Assembly: GCF_000835495.1 (NCBI RefSeq)
Contig: NW_015622541.1
Location: forward strand, 7,006,001-7,070,000
Direction: 5' to 3'
DNA length: 64,000 bases
Source of the DNA: Cladophialophora immunda
Lineage: Eukaryota > Ascomycota > Eurotiomycetes > Chaetothyriales > Herpotrichiellaceae
A program made the position numbers and the translations under genes. Under the pieces are notes generated by a model. The model was not told the DNA's origin. It saw only the letters and a list, made by a program, of their open reading frames with translations, and made no database searches. Within the stretch, counting starts at the first letter, position 1. Every line of letters starts with the position of its first letter. Positions 23,462 to 35,107 of this stretch are shown in pieces.

Positions 23462-25163
23462 CGCAACGGCGACTCTCTAACGCACGAGATTTGACGGATT
23501 GGACCTTTGTGAGGATAGTCTGTCGAGCTTGGGGAGCCTCGGCTGGAGGTGCAGAAGGACGCCGAACTCTGAAGCCAAGTGCTCGGTAGAGTCACGGGGT
23601 TTGCCGAGCTTTCTGGGCTTCGAACTCTTTTGGATCAGCTGAATTGTAGCCACTAAATACCTATGTCAATCCCCCCGGCTTCGTCAACGGTTCAGGCTGC
23701 CGCATCGTGGTCCAGAAAGGGGCGTTGTGGGTGCGACAAGTATAGCCCGGCCGGGTGTCCCGGGGGCTCGAGAGTACGACTTCGCTACTCCGATCCAGGT
23801 ACCCTTCAAGCCCCTTCAAGCTGACCTAAGGATTGCAAACAGGATCGCTTAGTCATAAATCACGTTAAGTGGCGATTTGCTCAGGTCCAGAAACGGAAAT
23901 AAGTTTTGGAAAGGTCATTGATTAGCCGCTGAGTATGTTGGTGTATTGATTATGTTCCAGGCCCTTCGCATCACCTGATGATCAACGAAGTCTGGGGGAC
24001 ATTTCCTATTCCAGCGAGCATTGTCCTTGAACTTTTTCGAAACGATGCTGTGGAGAACACCATGAAGGATGACGGGACCTACAATATTGAGGCCTATCTA
24101 CCAAACGCTGAACTCATCCTATGGAGTTTCACGGGTATCGCGGCGAAGTTGTTCAACAGGATCAGGGTCTTTTCGAGCAGTTCTTGAGTAGGCTCTTCTT
24201 TCCAGCCCCGAAAGCTTTGACGTCTGTTCACTTTATCGAACAAGAGCAGCTCGACCTGGTCGCTGGCATGGGTCCTTCTCCAGATCGAACAGATTGCATG
24301 TCTTCTAGCGGCATTCCTCTGGGTGTCATCTCTCACAAGCGACCTGAAAGACGCTGAGGTGACGTCTATCAGCGGACCGACAGCTATTGACTGTCCTTGG
24401 CATTGCGGGGGAACATCAGCCTAAGCCAGAAGCGGGAATTGCAAATTACTTGGTGGAGAAGAGAGGGGCTTCTCGCGCGGAAGCAGGTGAAGATCCCCTT
24501 ATTCGACAGCATTTGAAAAATGCAGAACAATGAACCTCGCCAATGCAGGAGATGCGAAGGGGAAGTTGGATTGGGCCACGGAATAGTAATACCCGGCATC
24601 ACGCCCACAGGATGACCTTGGGCACGTTGATTGGGTCCCGTTAACAGACCTAAGCGACGTAACTGATCGCAAGCCAATTGAATCCAGACCTTCTTTCAAG
24701 ATTAATTATAAGCACTAAAGGGTTCATTCAGATCTTGCGGTACTACAATGATTTCCGTATTCGGAAATCGGAAGAAGCGGTATGGATCGAAATCCCTGTT
24801 CTGCTCTGTTCTTTGTAAGGGAACAACTGCTTGATTGTTTGCTTCTGGCCCGTTGCACTTGACTGCTTCGAGGAATGTCCTCTTCTTGGCTCCAAGGTGC
24901 CAGATCCCCCGCGTTGTGATTCCATTGGCCCCTTCCGCGTCGTGTTTGTTGTCGCACGACTCTGATAAGCAGCTCCGAACTATATAAGAGATACCCTCCC
25001 ATATTCCTCAACGTCTTTCTTTCTTGTTTCTTCCGTTCACATAAACCGGCCCCCATTTACTCTTGTCGCCTGCCAACAGGAACATATTCTTTGCCTCCAC
25101 TCCCATATCCTTGTCGTTCCTACGGCACCGAGTTCTTTGAGAAGCCAAGGACCCAAATAAACC
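23462..25163. other. Intergenic with one weak coding-like stretch and a TATA box
   Basis: About 1.7 kb. An open stretch at about 23970-24190 (plus) translates to a protein-like sequence (HHLMINEVWGTFPIP..., NIEAYLPNAELILW) of balanced composition, but I do not recognise a family and it stops after 69 residues. It may be a relic or a missed exon. A TATATAAG box at 24981-24988 lies 176 bp before the Est1-like gene start and is probably its core promoter. Confidence 0.4.
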
Positions 25164-26605
25164 ATGGACGCAGGCCCCAGCAATGGACCTCATTGGTCCG
25201 AAATGTCTGCCAACGCTCCAGAGCACTCCCGGGGTGTAAGGCAAAGACTTCTGCGGGAGTCGGCAAACTCGGTCCGTCAACAACAAAAACGTGCTGGAAG
25301 ACCATGGTCCTTGAAACCCCTACCTCCTGGCACTTCTGTGTGGGATATCCGTCGAAACCTCGAGGAAGTACCAATTGTCCAGGCGAAGAGAAAGACGCGA
25401 CCGGCATGGGACAGCCTCTCAGAAAGCAAAAGCTCGACGTGTCCCTGCGAAGACGGAGACAGTTATTCCTCATCTTCTGAAAACGATCCTCTAATGGAAG
25501 AGTTAGAACGACTGCTCATTGAGGCGACCTCCGAGACTCCCCCAGAGGCTCAAAGCTATGAGCAAGCAGCATGTTCGGAAATTGCAGCAATAGATTTGCC
25601 ACCGGCCAAATTGGCTGCGCCAGAAAGCCGTCCAATTTCACAGGAACAACTTGTGAACGAAGTCAAAGGTTGTTCTATCTAGTGAACGAAGTTTGGGACC
25701 ATATGCTGATCAAGATGGCAGGCATATATACGGGACTCCTTCTCGTGGAGAGGAAATGTATCGAGACCTATCTAGCTAATTCAAAATCTTCCTCCACCGA
25801 ATTGAACAATGAACAATGGCAAGCGCTAGTAGCTCTGCAACGAATGCTACTCCGGGAGCACGAAGACTTTCTGTTGGCGTCACACCATCCTTTGGCCTCC
25901 GAAGCGCTGCGAAAGTTGGCACTCCGACACGATTTGCCAGGCCGGCTGTGGCGGAATAGCAACAAAGCCTTCCTGGAGATCTTGCGGCACCGAATCCCAG
26001 AGCACTTGGAGAACATGATCGCATATATCTACTTATCTTTCGACATGCTGACACGGCTCGACGCCAAATTCCCAGACCTTGGAGAACGCTGGGCCGAATG
26101 CATGCAAGACCTCGAAACTTATCGAGACTTTCTCGAGACATTTCGTGTCAACCAACCAGATGACGACAACGCGCTTGCACCCAGTAGCGTCGCATATCAG
26201 CATCTAGCAGATTGCTATGAAAATGGAGAGTCATCACGCAGGAATGAATATGACTCGTACAATACTTCCAGACCACGCCAGACAGGCGTGCAACAAGATT
26301 GTGCGTTCTCCGTTGGAAGAGACACCGTCAATTGGCTGTTTGGAACCGCCGATGCAGACTCGGGCGATCCCTTCAGTCGGTCCTCGCCACCGAACGACTC
26401 GCTTCGCGAAACAGCTGATGACGAGACCAACGTTCAAGAAGAGTTTGACAGCTGGTTCGGCGACTTGAACCCCAACGTCTTTGACAGAGAAGGAAAGAAT
26501 AAGTGGGTGTTACTTGGATGGCTTCATTTCGGCAAACACATTGCCAGGAGTTTCTGGTCGTACAGGCGGGTGTTCAGGGTCCTGCTCCTGAACGTGCTTC
26601 TGTGA
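25164..26605 (+). CDS. Shortened Est1/SMG7-type protein (fungal Est1 N-terminal region only)
   Basis: Exons 25164-25668 and 25722-26605 give 462 residues. Residues 155-320 carry the fungal Est1-like signature: RPISQEQLVNEVKGIYTGLL, VERKCIE, NNEQWQALVALQRMLLREHEDF, then HHPLASEALRKLALRHDLPGRLW-type sequence and the HRIPEHLENMIAYIYLSF region. Full-length fungal relatives are far longer, with a TPR/DNA-RNA-binding part (PF10373) after this region. Here that part is missing and replaced by about 140 residues of polar sequence and a hydrophobic C-terminal end. Full-length relatives act in telomere or mRNA-decay complexes; this version probably cannot bind nucleic acid the same way. The intron donor is GTTGTT. 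An 11-bp repeat, gtgaacgaagt, occurs at the exon end and again inside the intron. Confidence 0.75.
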
Positions 26606-27630
26606 GGTTGCTTGGGGATACAAACCCAGACTCCATGGTTGAATCCCTGTGATCGAGTTGTATTTTTTTCACCTATTGGCGTTTCTAGTTCTTCGGCTGG
26701 CACCTTTGGGACAAAGGCTTTCGTTTTGTGACGCGGCTATGAAGGCAAGAAATGTAGGGACAGGACACGAACAGGAACGAGCATCATCATTTTATACCCT
26801 TTGGAGGACTGTCGTTGCCGTGTATCTAAGAGGAGTTAGGCGTGGTTGCTTCCTCGAGTTCTCGTCCCTAGGTAGCGGTAGCTCTACTGCAAGAAGATTC
26901 CCCTCGACGTCACCGACTCCGAGAGCAGGACCATTTACAGGATTAGATACTTCATAGCCTCTCGGTGTCATTCATCGTCGAACAGCCTTCTTGGCTAATT
27001 CCGACATCTCCTAAATCCACCTATGTCGTCCGACCATTTCACGAACAAGATCTCTCAGCAATACTATCTCAAACAGTTCACTGCGCCAACCCTCTGCACA
27101 GCAATAAATCCATCAGACGACCGGCGTACAAAAGCAGACCGACTTTCACCGGACATACTCGTCAGTCTCGTGTGGCGTCGCCTGCCCACTGGCATTGAAG
27201 ACGATTGGCCCGCTCGTTGAACTAGGCGTTAGCTGCAGCCTCCGGCCTCCAATCTCAGGGCAGATTATGTTCCGCTAACCCTCGCGATTTCCCGATACGG
27301 ATTGCTGGGTTATGGCATTCTCGCCACGAGGGCTTATCGACGGTGGAGAGGGGATATTCTTTCATCAACGGGCAAAGGGCACCGAACAGGGACGCTGCCT
27401 GCGCACCATCGGGCTTCAGGAATGCTCCGTTGCTTAACAATCCAGAAGCCAGAATGGGTCCGATGGGACCGACTCGTTGTTATATAAAGGGGGCTGAACT
27501 GCTCAGCGAGCATTCTGTCGTGAATACAGGCTCCTCAAATCTCTTCAGCTCGATTACTTTGCTCCTATCGTTCTCCATTGTCATTCGAAACATACCGGTG
27601 GTCATATATCGTGTTTGCATTACCGCTAGA
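26606..27630. other. Intergenic, promoter of the dehydrogenase gene
   Basis: About 1 kb. The frame at 26649-26957 gives no recognisable protein. A TATATAAA box at 27481-27488 lies about 145 bp before the next start codon and is the likely core promoter. Confidence 0.5.
27481..27488 (+). promoter_or_regulatory. TATA box of the short-chain dehydrogenase gene
   Basis: The octamer TATATAAA is followed by AGGGGGCTG and sits about 145 bp upstream of the ATG at 27631, a usual distance for fungal genes. Confidence 0.45.
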
Positions 27631-28479
27631 ATGTCGGCTCCGTCCTACACCGTCGTCCTGATCACCGGGGCAAATCAGGGCATTGGGTTCGAATGTGTGA
27701 AGAAGTTGGCGGCAGAACAGCCCCACTACCGCATCATTCTCTGCTCGAGGGACGCGGCAAGGGGCATGGAGGCTGCCAATGCCGTCACCGACTTCGCCGA
27801 GGACACGACAGTCCAAGCCTTGGAATTGGACGTCAACAGCGACGAGTCCATCGCGCAGGCCGTGCAGTATGTGGAGGAGAAGTACGGTCGCCTGGATGGT
27901 AAGTAACGCCATCCCTTCTGGCCCGACCATTTGTCGATTCAACAAGGGCTGCCGACCGTTCGCCCGGATCTCTGGAAACCCCGACTAATCTCGTCACCGA
28001 CAGTCCTCTTCAACAACGCCGGGATCATGTCGACGCCGGGCGCCAAAAGCTTCCGCGACGACCTGCGCGGCGTGATGGAGACCAACGCCATCAGCGCGGC
28101 CTGCGTCACCGAGGCCTTCATCCCGCTGATGAAGAAGTCCCCGCGCCCGCGCATCGTCTTCATGTCCTCCAACTTCGGCTCGATCGCGTACTGCCTGGAC
28201 CCGGCGCGGCCCTTTTACGGGTACGACGCGAAGCCGTACTTCACGGCCAAGGCCGCGATGAACATGATCGGCGCGCAGTACGCCGTGCAGCTCGGCAAGG
28301 AAGGCTTCAAGGTCAACATGGTCGACCCCGGGTTTCGCTCGACCAACCTGAACGGGTTCCACGAATACGGCGGAAACCCGGCCGAAGGGGCCGTCGAGGC
28401 ATGCAGGGTGATGGTCAACACCGACAAGGATGGTCCGAATGGCACTTTCACGTCGCTCGAAGGACCACTTCCATGGTAG
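27631..28479 (+). CDS. Short-chain dehydrogenase/reductase (classical SDR)
   Basis: Exons 27631-27898 and 28004-28479 give 247 residues. The NAD(P) site is TGANQGIGFECVKKL at residues 12-26, the structural NNAG is in LFNNAGIM, and the intron falls just before it. Catalytic residues fit: Ser in the VFMSSNFGS region, and Tyr and Lys in PYFTAKAAMNM, a Y-x-x-x-K. LILCSRDA after strand 2 favours NADP(H). The protein ends shortly after LEGPLPW, as in many carbonyl-reductase-like fungal SDRs. Exon 2 is clearly richer in GC than the surrounding DNA. It is followed in the same direction by the aminotransferase, and a Zn2Cys6 gene lies beyond. Confidence 0.9.
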
Positions 28480-29112
28480 TGAGGTTGAAGGGATGGGCAG
28501 CAGACACCTGCAGATAGGTTTTGGCGGGGCGGCGTCAGCTAGATGCAGCAACAGGGAGCCCAGCATCCGCTCCTCAAACAGCGTTGCTTATATGCTCCGT
28601 ATGCTCCTTCTTGCTGTTTGTACAATCGCACATGTGTGCCCCTCAGGTGGATGCCGTGCCTGTGCATTTGTCAATGATCAACACGTCTGAAGCTGTGTGA
28701 AGAACTGGAAGCGTGAATGATTGAAACTGAAACGCTTGCACCACGGCCTCCGTATTCGCACGGCCTCCCAGTTACGCCCCCACAGCGGTGTTTTTAGGTA
28801 GATGCAAAACCAGCCGATGGCACTGGAACTATTTCTCAGCTTGGGCATTGTGGGGGTCTGCGACCCATAAATGGTGATGTCAAGTCAGCGAACAGGGCCG
28901 CCCGGGCGCCTTATCTGCGGACCAGGAACTCAGGTACGGAGTATTATATAACCTTCACCAGCTCAAGCTTCGATCGAGATGCGACGCTAAGCTCCATGTC
29001 AGAGAAGGGCGTGCAGCGCAGAGACAAACCGACATCTAGAATATCACAACGTCGACCGCCCCGTCACTCCAGATAGTTCAGGGACTTCTGAGGGTTCTAC
29101 ATTGATGCCACA
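28480..29112. other. Intergenic with TATA box of the aminotransferase gene
   Basis: About 630 bp. TATATA at 28945-28950 lies about 165 bp before the ATG at 29113. No other gene is seen. Confidence 0.45.
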
Positions 29113-30383
29113 ATGGTGCAACTCGCGACCTTCCAGCTTCCAAATGTAAGTCTGCTTCCTGTGGCTTGTATGACAACCCCATTGCTCATCCCGTGGCTTC
29201 TTAGTGGATTGAAGGCAACAAAGACAGCGCCAAATATGTCCTCGGCGGAAGTGCTGCCCCAAGCATCTCGCTGGACGATCTGGTTGCTCTATCCACCGAC
29301 CCTGCTGCGACCGAGAGAGCGTTGCAGTTCCGGTCGATGAAAATGAACAATGGATCGCTTCAGGGCACGCGGGAACTGCGCGAGCGGATTGCGAGTTTGT
29401 ACAGCGAGGACGTCCTACCCGAGAATGTCATCACCGCGACAGGAACAACCGGGGCCAACTTGACCGTCTTTCAGAGCCTCTTGCAGGCCGGCGATCACGC
29501 AATCTGCCAGTATCCGACCTATCCACAACTTCTCGGGCTGCCGGAAAGCTTTCCGTGCGACCTCTCCTACTGGAGGCTTGACCCCGATAAAGGATGGCAG
29601 CCCAGCGTCGACGAGCTTCGCAAATTGATCCAGCCGTCGACGAAGATGATCATCCTGAACAATCCGAACAACCCTACGGGCGCGCACCTCGACGGGACAC
29701 TGCAAGGGAAAATTCTGGAAATTGCCCGCGAACACAACATCATCGTGTTTGCAGACGAGATATTTCGGCCACTATTTCACAGTCCAGCAGCTGCATCCAC
29801 TCCGTCGTTGGTAGAACACGGATACAGCAAGGTTGTCGTGACGAGCTCCATGAGCAAAGTGTGGGGTATGTCGGGAGTGAGGATTGGATGGATCGTGTCT
29901 CGCGACCGCGACATCCTAGCTCTGCTCCTCAACACGCGTCAGTATACCGTTATGTCGACGAGCCTGATCGACGAAGTCGTTGCCACGGAGGCGTTGAGCC
30001 CTCGCTGTCGCCCACTAATCCTGAAAAGACATCTCGAATACGCACAGCAAAACTTGGCCCGGTGGGATGCATTCGTCAAGAAGAACAGCGACATGTGCTC
30101 CTGGACACGGCCCACGGCTGGAGCAATTGCTTTCGTCAAATTCTCCTCTCCGGACGGGACAGTGGTGGATGACGTGGAATTCTGTCAACAGCTCCTGAAG
30201 GAAGACGGGGTGCTCATCAGTCCCGGGAGTCTCTGCTTCAGCACCGAAAAGCAGACCGATTTCCGCGGCTATGTTCGCTTGCACTTCACGCTCACTCCAG
30301 AGAATTTGGACAAGGCCCTCGAAGTACTTGATTCCTTCCTAGCCAAAAGGCGGAAGCTGTTTGCCGCGACATCTCGGTTATAG
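29113..30383 (+). CDS. PLP-dependent aminotransferase, class I/II
   Basis: Exons 29113-29145 and 29205-30383 give 403 residues; the first exon codes for only 11 residues before a GTAAGT donor. Fold type I marks: TATGTTGANLTVFQSLL (cofactor phosphate region), QYPTYPQL, LNNPNNPTG with its Asn, FADEIFRPLF with the Asp that contacts the pyridine nitrogen, TSSMSKVWGMSGVRIGW with the Schiff-base Lys, and a C-terminal Arg in GYVRLHFTLTP. The enzyme moves an amino group between an amino acid and a 2-oxo acid, or acts as a lyase on a related substrate. It resembles fungal capreomycidine-synthase-like aminotransferases. It ends about 290 bp from the 3' end of the convergent regulator gene. Confidence 0.92.
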
Positions 30384-30671
30384 TCTTAGAGATAGATCAA
30401 GAAGTCTGATACGTTTTGCCCACTTCTCTTCCTCCGACCTTGATACGATCGTCCTTCTCTTTGCAAAGACACCTTCTAGACTGAATACCCCAGTCGCCCT
30501 GTCGAAGGAATGGTCTGCTGCAGCAGGCAAAGGCGAGTGCCACCCCCATTGTCAGATTACATCACTTCGCAAGGAGAGATCACCATGATCAACAGCTGGT
30601 AGCGGCCTAAGCAAACGAGCAGAGGAATCAGTCCGAGACATGCCCAGGGGATCGTTGTTCGCGCTCCACAT

Positions 30672-32985
30672 TTACATGAAATCATTTGTCTCGAATGTTG
30701 AATAGAATCCGTGGAATCCAAAGAGGGACAGATCTGGATCGGAATATTGTAGTAACGACGGTTCCAACTCGCCGAATATCACTGGGTCAAGCGTTGCGAA
30801 GTCGGAGGGAGTATATTCCATGGTGTCGTTCACTGAAATAGACAGGCCGTCGGCAGCATGATTGAAACAGTCCTGCGATGTGGACCCATCTTGCCTTTGT
30901 GACCTGCTTTCATTATGCTCGTCGGATTTTCGCACACCGGCCTGAAGGCGCTCAACCAGTTGGAGCGCGTCCTTTGCGAGCTGACTGCCACTCGCCATGA
31001 AGCGAAGGGCATCGATGCCACGTTCAATTGTCGACCTGTACCTTCTGCGAGGATCGAGCACCTCGTCCAGGAGCAAAGCGATAATAGCTGAGCTGCACGA
31101 GTGGAAGTCTGTGTGGGAGAATTTGGCAAGTCGATTGCGATTTTTCAAAAGATCGATCCATTCGATAATTGTGTAGGCGGCATCGGTACATCTCTCCGAA
31201 AGCTTTTGTGACACAAGATTCAGGGGCTGGTCGGATCCTCTGACCCCATCAGTCTGGCTGGATCGCTGGCGAGCAAGTCGTAGCGAGGCGCCTCTCCCTA
31301 TGTAAATCCAAATCATTTGGTACATGATATCCAGGTGAGCAGTCACCCGCAACGAAGTGTCGTCGAGGGCCACTAAATGAGCCGGAAGAGAAAGCTTCCA
31401 CTCTTCAAGAGTCGAACACACCCTTGCAAACTTCTCCGGAGTTTCGTCAACTGGGCTGTGCATTTGATTAGTATCTACCAATTTGCATTATTTGACTTTC
31501 TCACCTCGCTTCAGTGACTTTGTTCAGAACCAATGTCAGTTTTGTGAAAGCTATAAGACGATCAACCTTTTGAGGATGAAGCTCATCCAAGTCTGGTCTC
31601 CTCTTGGGTAGAGGAACTGTGATGTCTCTCGTTTGCAACATCGTCGGTAGACCCATCGTCACCGACATGCGCCTAAAAGGGTCAACCCTCACGCTCTTGT
31701 GGACTGGGACAATGCTAACCTCTCAAGACAATATGCAGTCCAGAAGACCCTGATTCGAAGTTCGCGTGCCTGGGGCGTGATTTGGCTGTCTGTTTTGTTG
31801 AGGTGAAGGGACATGCTAATTGCGAGACGCAAAGCAAGACCCAGATAGGTGTAGTGGTGTGTAGCACTCTCCATCGGAAGGGTGTACAATCCCATCAGGA
31901 TGCAGCACTGAACACTCTCCACCGAGATGGCAGCGAGAACACCAGGAATTAATCCTTTTGCGACGCCATAGAACTTGCCACCAGGTAGCTCCCCCAGGGT
32001 AGTATCATGGTCAACTAAGCAGGCAGAAGCGGACTGGTCGAGATGGACGAAAGACCCGCCCAAAGCTAGCACGAGGAAGACCAGACAAACAGTCGTGCAT
32101 CGAAGTTGTGACGCAGGAGAAGCCTCCTGGTAGAGTTGCTCAAGTAACTCACGAAACCAACGTTCGTCAAAGTAGTACCAGTTAGATTCGAGATATGTGA
32201 AGAAAATATCAGTGAGGAACCTGGCTTGTTGGTACGGTGGAAGCTTGGCTACGGCTCCACCAAGTAGTCTCGAGTCATCATCAGACTCGAGAACATTGAG
32301 GCGCGAAGAACGCTTGGGAAAGCATGAGCTATAGCGCATAATGAGCAGCTGGGTTGTCGGGGTTCACTCACTTCATCGGACTGAGGATGCGTCCTATCGT
32401 GTGATATGTCCTCCGGGGAGATTGCTTCGGAAAGAGCAGCCAAAAACTTGTCCTGTGAGACTAGGGCTTCGTCATCTAAAAGGAGTCAATCAATAGCTCC
32501 ACACGAGTATGGACATACCTACCGACAGCGGTGACATTCAGCCCCTGACGCGGGGACTCGACGTCAGACGTCCCATCCTTCAAATAGGACTCTCGCGTGC
32601 CCTGGGCGACAGCCTCACGGAAGAGTTCTGATAAAGCCGAGAAATGATATGGCTCCAAGCTGTTTTCGGGGCACATGTCGTGGAATTTGTTCGACACATC
32701 TCTCGCGATGATCGCCCATTGGGTCGAGCTGGCTAGAGCAACAGAATGATCCTTCCCATCCGGGGACTCACAAGAGCGGCTCTTTCGGCCATTTGACGAA
32801 AGGTCGCTTTCAAAGACACAAGCTTGGCGGGATCGCACGCAACTAGTGCACTGGTCTTGGGGACCCGGTCGACATTTCTTCTTACTTGTGCGGCACTGGA
32901 CACAGGCCTTGACAGCCCTCTTTCTCTGTTCTAGGGGCACATGTGGGCGATGTCGCTTCGAAGATTGGGGCTTGCCTGTCTGCAT
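30672..32985 (-). CDS. Zn2Cys6 transcription factor
   Basis: Exons (minus) 32985-32523, 32475-32372, 32312-31720, 31672-31505 and 31455-30672 give 703 residues with consistent phases. The cluster at residues 28-58 reads CVQCRTSKKKCRPGPQDQCTSC followed by RSRQAC. It has the typical fungal regulatory middle domain, including HHYTYLGLALRLAISMSLHLNK and the FWTAYCLERRMSVTMGLP motif that is split by an intron. The third exon uses an AAG acceptor at 32313; the more usual TATAG site nearby would break the frame. It is convergent to the aminotransferase and so a candidate regulator of the SDR/aminotransferase pair. Confidence 0.88.
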
Positions 32986-33664
32986 TACACTTGGCGGCTA
33001 TGTTGCTCTCAACGGCGGCTTCGGCTCGATAAGAGTTCTCAGCCCTATGCGTCGTGAAATAGCCAGTCTCCGGGACGCGGCCACAATGCCGTTGATTCGG
33101 GTAGTTCTTGATTGAGATTTTGACATTCGAATAGCCCACATCTCACGAGGTTGAAATTAAACTCGAGCGTAGTTGAGATGAATAAAGACAATGACGATGT
33201 ACAAGTCCAGCTGGGGAGGGTTCGAGCAGAATGCCGCTTTAAAGGCAACAACCTGCGCTAGCCTATATTGAGGTAAAATGTTGCCGCCTTGGACGTTGAG
33301 CACAATCTTCAGTGTGTCTTGGACGAGACGTCAGAGGTTACAAGTACTCTCCGGAGACCGGGGCGTACAGTATAAAGGGGAGACGGGACAGCGCTTCTCT
33401 CTTTCCTTACTTGCCTTCATATCTGCCCTCCTTGTAACTAGGAGGATTCACACAAGAAAAACTTAGTGCTCCATCCTTTCTTTACCAGTGGCATCAGCCG
33501 GGGTCTCACTGCTCGCAGCGCGCCCGTTTTGCTCACTCACACCCCATCCGCGCGTGGTTCAGGATCGCGTCCGAGCTCTGATGAAGAGGGCGGATGGACC
33601 CTCCCAAAGAGCCTTGAGATGATGTCCGAAATATGGATCAAGCAGTTCAAAACGACCCCCTCCT
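32986..33664. other. Intergenic, with a promoter-like TATA/CT-rich stretch that leads to no supported gene
   Basis: About 680 bp between the regulator start and the 3' end of the membrane-protein gene. TATAAAGGGG near 33371, a pyrimidine-rich stretch and an ATG-less leader look like a plus-strand fungal promoter. The only downstream plus-strand frame (33466-33888) is antisense to the next gene and has no recognisable content. Confidence 0.4.
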
Positions 33665-35107
33665 TCACCAACCAGGAGGTTTTGGTTGCAGATCAGGGAA
33701 ACAGTCCGCATATGGAGGTAGTCGAGTGCAGTACTGTAAGAAATATGCGGCACCTCTCGCTGCTGCGTAAACAGGCGCTTTGCTCAGGAACTGCACTTGC
33801 TTCGAAGGGTCCGACTGTCGCGCTAAAACCTCTTCCCTCAGCAGAGCGTCGAATTGAGCATTGTGGGCGTGTTCTCCGTAAGAGATAACTCGCCCAAGAT
33901 TCTGGCCCCGGCTGAAGTAAGAGTCCAATGCGTCACGCAGAGCCTGGCGAACTCTATTCCAGTACGGGTCAGAGGCTGGGCACGAAGTGATGACGGGGTC
34001 GCCCTGCCCAGGCACAGAGCATTGCGCCAGACCAAGAGTGAAGTCTGCGATCCCATTGCTGCCGAAGTAGTGAGTCGCTGTCCAGAAGGGGCCAACATGC
34101 GCCGTCAGTGCTTGGTCCGTGTAGAGGACGGAAAATAGATTATCGGACCATGGCTTCTCTTCGGGAACTCCATCCAAACCCACCCCATTTCCAGCCATGG
34201 CGGTATTGATCTCTGAGACTGGCCATTGGGCCTGGTCGCCTGGCCTAAATATGTACCCTGGCAGAGTTACGATTTGAATGTTGACGTGCTCGGCAGCATC
34301 CACCAAGTCTTCGAGGTAGAGAGCTGGAAGGTTGGGGACCGTCAAAAAAGCTAACTCCAGTGGACCGAGGGGGGCGAGGAAAGAGTTGGTCCTGGATTTC
34401 AGCTCGGCCAGCACGTCAATGAGGCCTGCGACCTCGGGTGAGGCTGGGACATGCAGACGCTTGCGGAAGTAGCGGAGCCATTGGCGGCCGAGATCAGAGC
34501 TCTGCGTAGCGCAATTGTAATAGGGTGGTCTATTGCAGCAGACAATCAGCATGATTCAGAAGACCAACCAGGGGGCAGCATTTCCTACGTAGGATGTATA
34601 AAGGACTGCAGGGATAATCGGGTAAGGGCTTGGTTGTACTTTGGGCTCCCTTCCACTCGAGCGACATCGACCGTGGTTCCGTTGGAGAATGCGACAGCAG
34701 CAGTTCTGGATTAACAGATGGTGATCGTTAGTCTGAGTCTGTGAGGCAGCAACAAAGAATCCTCACGCATAGCCAGCCGTCAAATCAAAGCCTACTGCAA
34801 AGGACTGGTTCTTGAAACTATCCCAGCCCTGCGGGTGACGATAAGGCGGACTCCCGAGGCCAGTATAGCACAACAGGGCGGGAATGATAAAGAATAGACA
34901 AGCCGAGAAGAACAGGAGAGTCCCAATAAATATAATGATGCATAGCCAGCACCGTGAGCCTCGCCGCCTCGGACGAGAATCTAGCACTACCGGCTCGCGC
35001 AGAGGCACATCCACGGTGCCATAGACAGTTGTAGGCGACATCACGGCCGTTTCTGGGTGCACGATGAATCTGTGTGAGACATCAACCACGACGTGTTCTT
35101 GGGGCAT
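33665..35107 (-). CDS. Single-pass membrane protein with a possible degenerate actin/Hsp70-like ATPase fold
   Basis: Exons (minus) 35107-34767, 34705-34589 and 34529-33665 give 440 residues. A cytosolic N-terminus of about 50 residues is followed by one strong membrane helix (WLCIIIFIGTLLFFSACLFF) at about residues 53-77. After it, SFAVGFDLTAGYATAAVAFSNGTTVDVA resembles the phosphate-1 loop of actin/Hsp70-type ATPases, in which Asp and small residues precede a beta turn. The later part contains cysteine pairs and a C-terminal proline-rich end. The remaining ATPase motifs are not evident, so it may be a binding fold that has lost activity. I know of no characterised relative. Topology suggests that the large domain is luminal or extracellular, which is odd for a nucleotide-binding fold. 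Confidence 0.65.

Noticed and set aside
32313..32371. Use of the TATAG acceptor in the Zn2Cys6 gene at 30.7-33 kb
   Set aside because: It puts the next exon out of frame and stops within about 15 codons; the AAG acceptor keeps the frame.
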